Shown here: positions 48,141 through 58,252 of the stretch, piece by piece | Numbering within the stretch: position 1 is the first letter of the stretch | Layout of the letters: each line of letters begins with the position of its first letter | NCBI GenBank assembly: GCA_022496805.1 | Contig: CM040092.1 | Span: 441,555-505,554 of the forward strand | Length of the DNA stretch: 64,000 bases | Source: Pohlia nutans | Lineage: Eukaryota > Streptophyta > Bryopsida > Bryales > Mniaceae | Reading direction: 5' to 3' | Notes under the pieces: model-generated | The model's input: the letters and a program-made list of their open reading frames with translations, nothing else | What the model was told of the DNA's origin: nothing | Databases searched by the model: none | Made by a program: the position numbers and the translations under genes

Positions 48141-49080
48141 AGTTATCCTTAAAGTCACCTTGTGTTTGAATAAGATACTATGAATTTTGCTGTAATATAC
48201 TCTTATTTGTTCACTCCAAATAGTTAAAAGGTATTGAAGATCTTAGTGGTCTCTCATTATTAAATGTGTAAGAGCTTGGTGGTCTTCAAACTCATGGAAA
48301 ACTAGTTTAGCCGTCTTTCTTGACGGCTAAACTAGTTTCCCTTGAGTTTAGAAACCACCAAGTTCTTACACACCTAATAATGAGAGCCCACCATGGCTCT
48401 TCCATATCTTTTAACTATTTGGGGTGAACAGAGAAGAGTATATTAACCCCTAAACGTCCCAGCGTCCAATTTCTGGACGCCGAACGGATTCCAGATCATA
48501 CTACACTCACGTTACTTCATGGATGAAATTCAATTAATTTAAAAAAAATACTTTATGAAGTTGTTGTCCTATCTAATGGTTGGATTTGGTGTTACTAGGG
48601 TACATATTTTTTTTAGATTACAAATGTGGAAGTATGTCAAGTAGTTGACTGAGCCAAAATTGCATTGACTTTAGTTCAAAAGTGGGCTTCCTAAAATGAG
48701 GCCATAAATTGAAGTAAAACAAAATTTTCAAAAAATCACCATCTCAAGAGTATCTCATTTTAAATCCATTCCAACAAATTTTACTAAAAAAATATCAATA
48801 TTTTGTTTGTAATCAAATTTACAAGGAATTTTTAATTATAACTTTGAAATTTCATAATAAAGTATCAGTGATGACATTGATGAATCTAACCGTACGGATG
48901 GAATCTAAAATTCAATATCTACAACTTTCATTTGTATAACAATTCTGAAATATTCTTCTAAATAGTAATTTATAATGATTTTTCTCAAACTGTCAATTTT
49001 GGGGACACCTTGGGACGTTTAGGGGTTAAAGCAAAATTCACGGTATCTAATTCAAACACAAGGTGACTTTAAGGATAACT
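48141..49080. mobile_element. Foldback MITE with long arms, split by a TTAA element
   Basis: Left arm AGTTATCCTTAAAGTCACC.. (48141) is complementary to the end ..GGTGACTTTAAGGATAACT (49080). The centre is CTAAACTAGTTT-like around CTTTCTTG (about 48322). The right arm is interrupted at 48447-49025. A second copy without interruption is at 62330-62705. Confidence 0.85.
48447..49025. mobile_element. TTAA-flanked MITE inserted in the arm of a palindrome
   Basis: TTAA lies at 48443-48446 and 49026-49029. Tips CCCCTAAACGTCCC and GGGACGTTTAGGGG, a perfect 14-bp inverted repeat. Subterminal hairpin GCGTCCA-ATTTC-TGGACGC. Removing it with one TTAA restores the palindrome arm. Confidence 0.93.
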
Positions 49081-49507
49081 CTATAACCTTGTAACACCAT
49101 ATCTTGGATGTGATTTGTCTAGGAGTGAATTGAAAGAAGAATGGTGCAGATGCTCTTAAAGCATCGCCACCCTTTGAATCATATATGACACTCCAAGAGG
49201 GAGTTTGAAGGGCAAGTTTACTGATGTTATGTCCGAATCAACTCCAGTAGAACTTGAGCGTTCAATAATTTCATTGTTATTTTAAGGAAGGTTTTTCTTG
49301 GAACCTTCCTTAATTATTTTAAAAACTGTTCTTTCTCCCTTACTAGAGCATCTTTGCTATAGTCATGGTCAACTCTTCCCTTTGGCGAGTCATTTGAGAC
49401 ACATCATTTTATAGTGAATGGGTTCTATTTGAAGGGGTCCACCTTGATCAAAAAAGTGGTTGGCGAGTCAAGGGTGGTGGTGAGGAAGACTAACCAAAGG
49501 TAACTTG

Positions 49508-50472
49508 CACTAGTAGAAAAGGTGGCGCTCCTCAGGGAGATGCCTAGGCAAAATGCATAACATTTAGTAGCCTTCCAAGAGGGTGCCTTTTAGTTTCATC
49601 CACCTTTATATCTGAAGTGACCGGTGATTTGTAATTGGATGAACTATTGAATCAAATAAAAAATTACAAAACACTGTTGAATTGTGATTGAGTGAGTGCT
49701 TTCAATTATTTCTCACCACGCTTGATTTCTCTTGCTTAACCCTTTGACGCGCCAGCGTTCATATTCTGGACACTGGATGATTTCTGATGCGTCCCTTCAC
49801 CATATACGGTGATATTTTTCATCCATCCAAAATTTTCTTAATTTTTGTGCTAGTTGACTACCATTTGTACGGTATGGATCTTCAAAATAAGATAATGTGA
49901 ATTTTTGAAAAATTACATAAGTGGTTTATGTCGAGTTTCAATCTTAGTTCAAAAAATGAGACCTTAAACATGATTTTCCATAATATGTAGAATCAAATAA
50001 TGGAAACCATACCATCTTGTAGTGAATGTTATTCCAATTTCATTACAATATTTTTTGATTTTTTTGTGTTGATTTTGGATTTTTAATTGAATTTCAAGAG
50101 AAAACCTTGCAAAATTAATTAATAAATATTAATAATAAATATGATGAATCAAACCGCACAGATGTTATCTTCACATTGACATTTACAACTTTGCTTTGTA
50201 CACCAACTCCATTTTCGTTTTTCATCAACCATTTTATAACGAATCTTTGAAAACAGTGTTGAATCGGGACCTTAAAGGGTTAATGCCACCTATCCCCATA
50301 GCTACTAATGTGATGTGGAATATCCCACATCATTTCATTGGGGGGATGAAATGATGTGGGATATTCCACATCATTTTGTTGGTGGAAGGCAGCTACTGAA
50401 TGTTATGTAAGTGGAACTGGGACACCACTTGCTTGCACATCTTCCTCGGTAGTGCCACCTTTTCTACTAGCG
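49508..50472. mobile_element. CACTA-like element (R1 family) with 3-bp TTG duplication
   Basis: Ends CACTAGTAGAAAAGGTGGC and GCCACCTTTTCTACTAGCG, flanked by TTG at 49505-49507 and 50473-50475. CACTA-type tips with a 3-bp duplication indicate the En/Spm superfamily. It contains the R1 palindrome GATGTGGAATATCCCACATC at 50311 onwards and a TTAA element at 49740-50279. No transposase. Confidence 0.85.
49740..50279. mobile_element. TTAA-flanked MITE, family W, inside the CACTA-like element
   Basis: TTAA lies at 49736-49739 and 50280-50283. Tips CCCTTTGACGCGCCAGCG and GGGACCTTAAAGGG. The host site CTCTTGC-TTAA-TGCCACC is unfilled in the R1 copies at 31499, 50979 and 51579. Confidence 0.92.
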
Positions 50473-50475
50473 TTG

Positions 50476-50849
50476 GTGTGTCACTGTGTGTTAAGATGGG
50501 TGGTAATTGATTCAGAACATTGGGATGTTGTACGTACTAACCACTGACACCACTCTGACACATTAAAACGACATTCTGATGTCGTACGGCAAAAGACCGA
50601 AAGTAGAAAAAAAGCCCTGATGAGAACCACCCAAGCCGGACGTGTTGGAGACCGGGTCGAGTGTTCCTTCAATAGAACTCCTCGCTCGCACAGTGTGCGA
50701 AGCCGGGTGGGCATCTGAGAGCGTGGGGAGAGTGCAGTGCAGGAAGAATGATGACGACGAAAATCTTGGTCTGAAAAAGGCGCATGCACACATGTTAGGT
50801 TACGGTTTTTTTTTTTTCCTTCGTGCAATGTACGGGAAGCCCATATACA
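50476..50849. other. Spacer, no gene recognised
   Basis: Somewhat GC-richer than its surroundings. Overlapping frames on both strands (up to 147 codons minus) show no domain, and part of that frame crosses R1 repeat sequence. Confidence 0.45.
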
Positions 50850-51165
50850 TTCAGTAGCCTCTGTGACTACTGCCTTCTCCCAATAGAATGATGTGGAATA
50901 TCCCACATTATTGCATTCCCCCAATGAAATAATGTGGGATATTCCACATCAAATTAGTAGCTATGGAGGCAGGTGGCATTAAGCAAGAGCAATCAACAAT
51001 GGTGAACAGTAATGAAAAGCACTAAGACAATCACAATTTAACAGTGTTTTGTAATTGTTTATTTTATTCAATAGTCCATTCAATTACAAAATACAGGTCA
51101 CTCCATATATAAAGGTGGATGAAACTAAAAGGTACCCTCTTGAAAGGCTACTGAATGTTATGCAT
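50850..51165. repeat. R1 repeat copy, empty TTAA
   Basis: CATTCAGTAGCC.., palindrome GATGTGGAATATCCCACAT..ATGTGGGATATTCCACATC, then GGCATT-AAGCAAGAGC with unfilled TTAA at 50979-50982, and the tail AAAGGTGGATGAAACTAAAAG. No terminal CACTA tips remain. Confidence 0.7.
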
Positions 51166-51454
51166 CTTATTATTGCAATCGAACACAACTTCTTCGAGCC
51201 GTTGGATGATGGCCCATTCACACTAGTTACCCAATGCAAGTGCAATATAGAATCTGTGTCCATAGTGAGCTCCTGTAATCTTTTTAATTTTTTTTGACTT
51301 GACGCATGCAAAAAGTTGCTCCAACACATTTTGAGCAACTAACCATGGTGAACAGTAATCAAAAGCACTCACTAAGTCAAAATTCAAATTTGTCTGTAAT
51401 TGTTTATTTGATTCAATAGCCCATTCAATTACATATCCCTGATCACTTCATCCA

Positions 51455-51672
51455 TAACATTCAATAGCTTCTGTGATTGTTGCCTTCCCTCAATTGGAAT
51501 ATCCCACATCATTCCATCCCCCAATGAAATGATGTGGGATATTCCACATCACATCAATAGCTATGGGAGCAGGTGGCATTAAGCAAGAGCAACTAACCAT
51601 GGTGAACAATAATCGAACGCATTCACTCAATCACAATTCAACAGAGTTGTGTAATTGTTTATTTGATTCAAT
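51455..51672. repeat. R1 repeat copy, empty TTAA
   Basis: Same order of motifs as at 50850, slightly truncated. Unfilled TTAA at 51579-51582. Confidence 0.7.
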
Positions 51673-52073
51673 AAGGTAGTAGCGCATATTTCCGTCTGAA
51701 TTTTAGGTTTGCATATTTAGGCGTGTGAAAGAAGTTTATAATTTTTGGATGCTCCGCAAAGCTAGCGCAAAGGCATTAAAAAAAAACACATTTTTTGAGC
51801 ATTTCTACAATTTTCTATGAATTTTTAGGCGTGAAAGCATAGGTGGCCATTAACTGCCTCTAGAGTTCTAGCTTTCATGAGAGGTTGGATTATGAAAACA
51901 GTGCGTTTATTGCACCAATTAGAAGCACTCAACTTTCCAAGGCATAGACGTAATTAGAACTTTCGGCTAAGAACTTTTTAGGTTTAGGCTGGGTGGTTTT
52001 TGGTACCCAGTCCCCCAATCCTAGGAGTCAAAAATTGGGACTGGTCGAAAATATGCACTGCTACCTTAGTCCA

Positions 52074-52216
52074 TTCAATTACAGATCATTGGTCACTCCA
52101 TATGCAAAGGTGGATGAAACTAATAGACAGCCTTCTTGAAAGCTATTGAATGTCATGCCTATGAAGGTGGATGAAACTAAAAGGCAGCCTTCTTGAAGGC
52201 TACTGAATGTTATGAT
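52074..52216. repeat. R1 tail, tandemly repeated
   Basis: The R1 tail GGTGGATGAAACTAAWAG..CAGCCTTCTTGAAGGCTA occurs twice in direct order (about 52109 and 52167). Confidence 0.6.
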
Positions 52217-52300
52217 GGACGGTTTGAGGTGCATGCACCTTATACTAGCTATTGCTGTGAGTAGCCTTTTGATTGTGATTTGATTGACATATGCTTCTAA

Positions 52301-52717
52301 AGGCCCGTTCGCACTTGGCCTTTGCAAAGACCGTGGATAAAAATTTAACACCCCCACAATTTTAGGAAAAATACCTTCTTTGTAGGAAAGGTGTCATCAA
52401 TGAGGTTTGGAAAAGTGTTAGCAATAGTAGGGGGATTACATAATGGCCCCTCAAGTGCCACATTAGCTAAGACCATTCTTTAGTGTTCAAAACTAGGGAA
52501 TATTTCTTATTTTGGTGCTCCCTTAACAATTGCCTACTATTGCTCAAATATTTTTTGTCCTCCTAAATGTTAGCTAATACCCATTCTTAAAAGTGTGCCA
52601 TGTGTACATCCATGTAGGATTGGTAATTACTAAAGAATGTAGGTGGGAACACACACTTTTGTAAGGGTGTAAGACCCCCTTGTAAGACCACCTCTAAAGC
52701 CAGGTGCGAACATACCT
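52301..52717. mobile_element. Harbinger-like MITE, TTCGCAC family, second copy
   Basis: Tips AGGCCCGTTCGCACTTGGCC and GCCAGGTGCGAACATACCT, flanked by TAA at 52298-52300 and 52718-52720. About 417 bp, reverse orientation relative to 32765-33181. Confidence 0.8.
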
Positions 52718-52873
52718 TAAGTTACTTGCATGGATGGAGCACTCAGTATACTCTGATGACACTCAGCCACTGCCACATCATTCCTGCCTCTCACTTCTTT
52801 TGTACCTGAAACTCATGCACAGTTTTTCTATATTTCAGGCTTCTTGAAGCCACACACTATGACAGTGGATCAA

Positions 52874-53441
52874 CCCCTAACTGCCTCAGCCTCCATTCTT
52901 GGACGATGTACAGATTTCATCCAAAATTTCTCATCCGTCATGCATTTTTAGCAATGTGGAATTTTTACTGTAGATTCTATGGGAAGTTAGCTTCACGCAT
53001 GTGTGATCTGATTAGAAAGGGGACGATTTGTGAAATTTTAATGCCTCATTTTGTGTTGCAGTGATTCTCCCAAAATTTTGAAGAGTTCAGTGTAAAAGTG
53101 CTCTAAAAAAAGTCAATTCATAAAATTCTGCAACCAAAAAATCTCCAAAAATCACTACACTTAAAGTATTACATTTCAACAAATCACAATGAATTTCATC
53201 CTTAGATTGTGAATATCTTATTCGTAATTGAATTACAAAATAATTTTGAATCTCACGTTTCAAATTTTATACAAAATTATTGGTAATAGCAATCATAGAT
53301 CTAACTGTATGAATAGAATCTAAAACACATAATGTACAACTTTTATTCATATATTGAGTTCAAAATATCCCTCTAGGTTGCATTTTATAATGCATTTTTG
53401 CAAAACTACCGAATTTGGAGAGGGCTCTAGGCATTTAGGGG
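52874..53441. mobile_element. TTAA-flanked MITE, family Z
   Basis: Right TTAA at 53442-53445; left flank decayed to TCAA. Tips CCCCTAACTGCC and GGCATTTAGGGG. Subterminal hairpin TCCA-TTCT-TGGA. The body is family Z in the orientation of 24777. Confidence 0.8.
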
Positions 53442-53445
53442 TTAA

Positions 53446-54435
53446 CCCTTTCACGCGCTGGCATCCATATAGTGGACGACAAATAGATTGCAACCTTTCT
53501 CGTCACTATATCCTGTACAATTTTTCATTCATTCAAATTTCTCTTGGTTCTTGTGCTAGTTGACTACCATTTGTAAAGTATGTATCATCTTCAAAATAAG
53601 ATATTGTACATATTTTAAAACAACAGAACTAGATTACGTCAAGTTTCATTCTTAATTCAAAAAGTGAGCTCTTAAACACAATTTTCCAAAATAAGTGAAA
53701 TCAAATAATGGAAACCATACCATCTCATAGAGCATGTTATTCCTATTTCATTACAATCTTTTTAAACTTTTTTGTGTTAATTTGGGATTTTTAATTAAAT
53801 TTTAAGATAAAATCTTACAAAATTAATTTAAAAATATTACTAAAAAAATACGATGAATCCAACCGTACAAATGTGATCTTTGAATTTACATTTACAACTT
53901 TTTTGGTACATCAACTCCATTTTTTTTTTCATCAAACATTTTATAAAATTTTACTTCTGCAACTTCGATAAAATTTGGTCCCAAAGAGAAAATGAAAAGC
54001 ATGATGTTTAGTAATTATTTGTACAGTCAAACTTTCAAAAAATGTTTTAGACACTCATTTAACAAATTTAAAAGAATTTGCCATTTAATATCCACCAAAA
54101 TTTCAATTTTTAATTTTTAGGATTTGAAATTTGGCACGATTGGTTAAAACTAGACATTCTATTCAAAAAAAATTAAAAGCAAAAATTTCAAATGAAAAAA
54201 CATTATTACTTTCCCAAAATAGAAGGTTTTGTGACACTAGGACAATGTTGAGGTGTTTGTTGTTGAAAAATTCCTTAGTGAACCTGAATATTACAAATGA
54301 AATGCAGCAAACAACACTAAAACATGATCTCTACCTTCAATTTTGACAAAAAATAAAAACTCAAAAAATGTCATTTCCTGACCATAGATAGTCACTGTTG
54401 TTTGGGCTGCGATTAGAAAATGGTCGATTAGTCAC
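53446..54435. mobile_element. TTAA element with a two-family chimeric body
   Basis: Left TTAA at 53442-53445 and tip CCCTTTCACGCGC with hairpin TCCA-TATAG-TGGA. The first half matches family W (49740); from about 53940 it continues as the element at 47335 (GCAACTTYGATRAARTTTGG onward). The right end is eroded. Confidence 0.6.
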
Positions 54436-54756
54436 TTAAAGGTTCAAGGGTTAGCTTCTAAACACTTAAATGATCATTTTCTAGTCGCTGCCCTTTTTAA
54501 TGGGCTGTCCAGAGAAAAATAAAATTTTCTATTTGCAAAAGAATATCCACCTAAAAGGATAAGTTTATGATCATTCAAGATAAGGACTTATAATCATTCA
54601 AGACAGTGAATAGAAGTTGCTTGGTTATGAGTAAAAATATGCTCAGAAGATATGTCATCTAAAGGTCAACTGAAGGTCATTTTGTGGCAATAGGGCGCAT
54701 AGCAACTTTGCGTGAATGATAAAAGTCATGTGGCACTTTGACCATGTCATCTATAA

Positions 54757-55119
54757 CCCTTAAAGGATAATGCAAGCCCCACGGGCTTGGTTATATTTTG
54801 GGAGAATCTTGCTCATAACTTTTACTCTATTGCACCAAATGGGGTTTTTAAAATGCTAAATTGAGCACCTTAGAGAAATCTATACTTCTTTAGAATAGAG
54901 CCAAAGTAAATTAAAAACAAAATCATGCTTAAAATGGATTTAAAAAGAGATTTTGGGTATGGTATCATGAAAGCATATATCGTGTAAGGGATAAGTAGGG
55001 AAGATTTAGAATATATATATATAAAAAAAAAATTGAACTTTTTTGGCTGCCCAGTGTCAGATTACATTTATTTCCGGACCCATATGGAATTGAGACAACG
55101 ATACATCTTTGTTGATGGA
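54757..55119. mobile_element. Decayed TTAA element, relative of 812-1180
   Basis: Left tip CCCTTAAAGGATAATG with hairpin AAGCCCC-AC-GGGCTT; the left flank is now TATAA. It is followed by the same CTTGGTT.. body and a GGCTGCCC motif as in 812-1180. The right end is not clear and may stop at the TTAA at 55120-55123. Confidence 0.5.
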
Positions 55120-55123
55120 TTAA

Positions 55124-55390
55124 CCCCTAAATACTTAGAGCCCTCTCTAAATTCGGCAGTTTTGTAAAAATGCATTATAAAATGCAACTAAGAGGGATAT
55201 TTTGAACTCAATATATGAATAAAAGTTGTACATTATGTACTTTAGATTCTATTCATACAGTTAGATCTATGATTGCTATTACCGATAATTTTGTATAAAA
55301 TTTGAAACGTTAAATTCAAAATTATTTTGTAATTCAATTACAAATAAGATATTGACAATCTAAGGATGAAATTCATTGTGATTTGTTGAA
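55124..55390. mobile_element. Truncated TTAA element, family Z
   Basis: TTAA lies at 55120-55123; tip CCCCTAAATACTTAGAG and the first half of family Z. It stops abruptly at the Gly-rich coding segment at 55391. Confidence 0.7.
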
Positions 55391-57531
55391 ATGGGGAGGA
55401 GGGGGTGGGAGTGGTAGTAGAGGAGGTGGGGGAGGGAGTAGAGGAGGTGGGGGAAGTGGGGGAGGTAGTGGGAATGGGGGCGGTGGTGGGAGTGGAGACA
55501 ATGAGAGTGTAGAGTGTGAATTAACCGAAGATTAATGCTGGTACGGTTCAAATTCATGTCATCTATATGAAAAGGCACTTGGGAAACATGTGCTTTGTCC
55601 TTGCATTGGAGAATCACACTGCTCCTGATCCATGTATCGACTTAGAGAAAGTGCTTCTGTCTGACGAGTCGGTTCAGGCAAATACACGTAAGGTTCTTGT
55701 CCCCTTGCTTCCTCAAATGCCATCACAATCACTAGGACAGCAAAAAGTTGCTAGAGTTGTGCAGTCTAGTGTATCAGTAACGTCACTCAAGAAGGACCCT
55801 ACATCTGATTTCAAGTGCGAGGATCTTAAGCTACTGCGTAAGGCCGTGAGTAGCTTAACTATATCTAGATGTAACAAAGCAAGAGTTGAATATGTTGACC
55901 ATCCCGGTGAAACAAATGAAATGGATGGGAGGAAATATTTGGAAGCAATAAATAATGCCGTGATAGGAAGGTTTTATGGAGTATGTTTTTTTGTGAAGGG
56001 TCACAAAGATGACAGTAAATATAGAATGAGGCCAGCTCTTTTGATAAATAAGTTCAATGAAGATCATGAGGTGTTGTTGCTTCCTGTAGCTTCCTTTTTC
56101 AGAAACGGGGGATTTAAGATTTAATTCACTGCAAACAGTTTTTGACAAGGAGGCAGAGTATGCATATACATGTTTAATTCCTCTAGCGTTTGCACCTAAG
56201 TATATGGATCCGTTAGAATCTGAAAGTGATCAAGTAAGGGTTGATCCTCCTCTCAAAATGAAGAAATCTTGGATATTTCTTTATGAGCATCAAGTATAAG
56301 TGTCATTGGTCTCTTGGCTAGATGATGGTGGAAGAAAACATTGTTGTCGTTGAAAAGTCAATACGAGTGATTTTGAAAAAATCATTGATAGAATCATAGT
56401 AAATGTCAAGAATGATATGAAGGATGTTTGGGGAGGTGGAACGAAGGGTGACAAGGAGACAGGTAGTGGGGGTGGATGAGGAGGGGGCAGTGGAGGAGGA
56501 GGGGGCACTAGAGGAGGAGGGGGCACTAGATGAGGAAGGGGTAGTGGAGGAAGAGGGGGCAGTGGAGGAGGAGGGGGCTGTGGAGGAGGAGGGGGCACTG
56601 GTGGAGGAGGGGGTAGTGGAAGAGGAGGGGGCACTGGAGGAGGAGGTGGGAGTGGAGGAGGGGGTGGGAGTGGAAGTAGAGGAGGTTGGGGAGGGAGTGG
56701 GGGAAGTGGGGGAAGTGGGGGAAGTGGGGGAGGTAGTGGGAATGGGGCGGTGGTTGGAGTGGAGACAATGAGAGTGTAGAATGTGAATTAACCGAAGACC
56801 TTGAAGATCTTGATTGGAGCTGGGATGGTTTAAGTCCATGGTTACCAATTTGTCACAGAGGTATGATCCTACTTTATTGTTTCTATTTTGTGATTATTTT
56901 TAGGCTTGTGATTCATAAAATTATTTCATAATTTTACAAGGTTTTTTCTTATTCTTTTTTGGCCATTATTTTTGACATATTCAGTGTGGTACAGAAAAAA
57001 AATCAAGTGATTTTGATAGAAAGTGGCATGCCTGACTGATTTCAAAATCACACAAAGCTTTGCTAATATTTTAGATGTGGCTCACAAATATTTCCAGGTT
57101 GAATTGCCTCATTCGGTTGAGTTGCCTGATACGGTTGAGGATGATACGGCTGAGTTGGTACTATCTGAATTGGTACTATCGATGACAAATTTGGAGGAAG
57201 CATTCACCGGCACCGCAATCACAATGCAGAGTCCCGTGGAGGATTCTGGTACTACATTATGTGTTGTCCTATCAATGGTAGTGTTGTTTTATAGACACTT
57301 CATGTTTTCATTCTTTTCTTATACTAGGGTTGAACGCGTGCAACTGGAATGTGTCTATTCATCCTAACAATGCATGCAAATTTTAGGTTCTTGTTCAAAA
57401 GTGAAGAACCCTACGGAGTCAAGGGCCGAGGCATACGATCTCGAGATGCGTGTATACAAAAGCGAGGATGACTGTGTTGACCCTAGACGCATCGCCTGCC
57501 TCCTACAACAACACAACACTCAACTTTTGTG
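55391..57531 (+). pseudogene. Broken multi-exon gene of unknown family with Gly-rich tract
   Basis: Pieces in order: Gly/Ser-rich codons ending GDNESVECELTED (55391-55535), a 185-codon frame (55567-56124) with KARVEYVDHPGETNEMDG and YRMRPALLINKFNEDHE, an in-frame continuation after one extra G in a G-run near 56109 (..LQTVFDKEAEYAYTCLIPLA.., to 56299), a second longer Gly-rich tract (56455-56760) and acidic ELTEDLEDLDWSWDGLSPW, then exons about 57020-57250 and 57386-57531, which join in frame (..PVEDSG then SCSKVKNPTESR..) and end in TGA. The Gly-rich/acidic module is present twice, and the copies differ by one base in a G-run. I recognise no domain. Either a decayed gene or one with sequencing errors in G-runs. 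Confidence 0.5.
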
Positions 57532-57739
57532 ATATCATGCATTACTCGAGATATATGTACGATCTTGAGAATAAACTGAGAGTTGCTTTCATGTGAGACT
57601 TCGCAGAGGGTCTGATAAGATACATCTGATCGATCGCGTGCTGGAGACGATTGTTGGAGACGGAAAGTTTAGCAGCCGAGAAGTATTTTGATTCGCTCGC
57701 AACTTGAAGTAGAATCACTTTCCGGTACTTTTCAGTCAA

Positions 57740-57757
57740 GGGTTTAGGGTTTAGGGT
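57740..57757 (+). repeat. Short telomere-like repeat
   Basis: GGGTTTAGGGTTTAGGGTT, between two and three units of the plant telomere motif. On the minus strand it reads as a telo-box (AAACCCTAA), a common plant promoter element. Too short to prove a former chromosome end. Confidence 0.7.
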
Positions 57758-57771
57758 TGCTGTTAGTGGCC

Positions 57772-58252
57772 ATCACTTCAGCGCGTCAATAAGCATCCAG
57801 CTGAAGGGTGTAGGTTTGAGGAAACCTAAGCACCTTGTGTACAAGATGGTTTTGCTTGATAAGTACACCATTAGTCACAATCTCCTTAGCAATCTCAAAT
57901 AGAAATTTGCCTGCTTGGATGTGCTCCACTGCTCGCACACCCTAGCCTTGAGTAGGAGTCTTAAGAATCTGCCAAGGAGTAACTGGACGTTATAACATGT
58001 CAAAATTAAAAAGTGGACTCACTTTGTATATGCATTGCCAAACCTTACTTGGACCTTCACCATGCCATGCTGTATCACGCGGTTTCCACACATAGAATGC
58101 CAAACACACATCAAATTGCATTCGGTAGTAAAGGTCCTTGGACGATGACCAGGGCAAATTGCCTCGTCGTTGCTACTATTGTCTTCTCCCGGGAGATTTG
58201 CACAGTAACAACCAGACCCTTTGTTACAATATTTCAAAGTTCCGAGGGGTTG
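57772..58252 (-). pseudogene. SUVR-like SET-domain histone methyltransferase fragment
   Basis: The minus strand from 58252 reads a cysteine-rich pre-SET segment (CPGHRPRTFTTECNLMC.., then CGNRVIQHGMVKVQVRF), and after a probable intron (57925-58015) a start of a SET domain: G-stop-GVRAVEHIQAGKFLFEI then AKEIVTN. SUVR/SUVH enzymes methylate histone H3 lysine 9 and read CGNRVVQ.G and GWGVR at these points; here the Trp codon is TAG and the donor site seems to lack one G. Later residues (QTYTLQLDAY) run into another stop. The fragment is cut at its upstream side exactly where the copied transporter sequence begins. Confidence 0.6.

Noticed and set aside
56424..56771. Glu/Val/Gly-rich 115-codon plus frame
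   Set aside because: It is an alternative frame of the same G-rich repeat. The acidic module downstream is read in another frame, which also links to the first copy at 55.4 kb.
56290..56848. Pro-rich or Ser/Thr/Pro-rich frames of 80-176 codons on the minus strand
   Set aside because: They are the reverse reading of the Gly-rich GGA/GGG tract of the plus-strand broken gene.
57740..57757. Former telomere or chromosome fusion site
   Set aside because: Fewer than three TTTAGGG units; short telo-box motifs are common in plant promoters.
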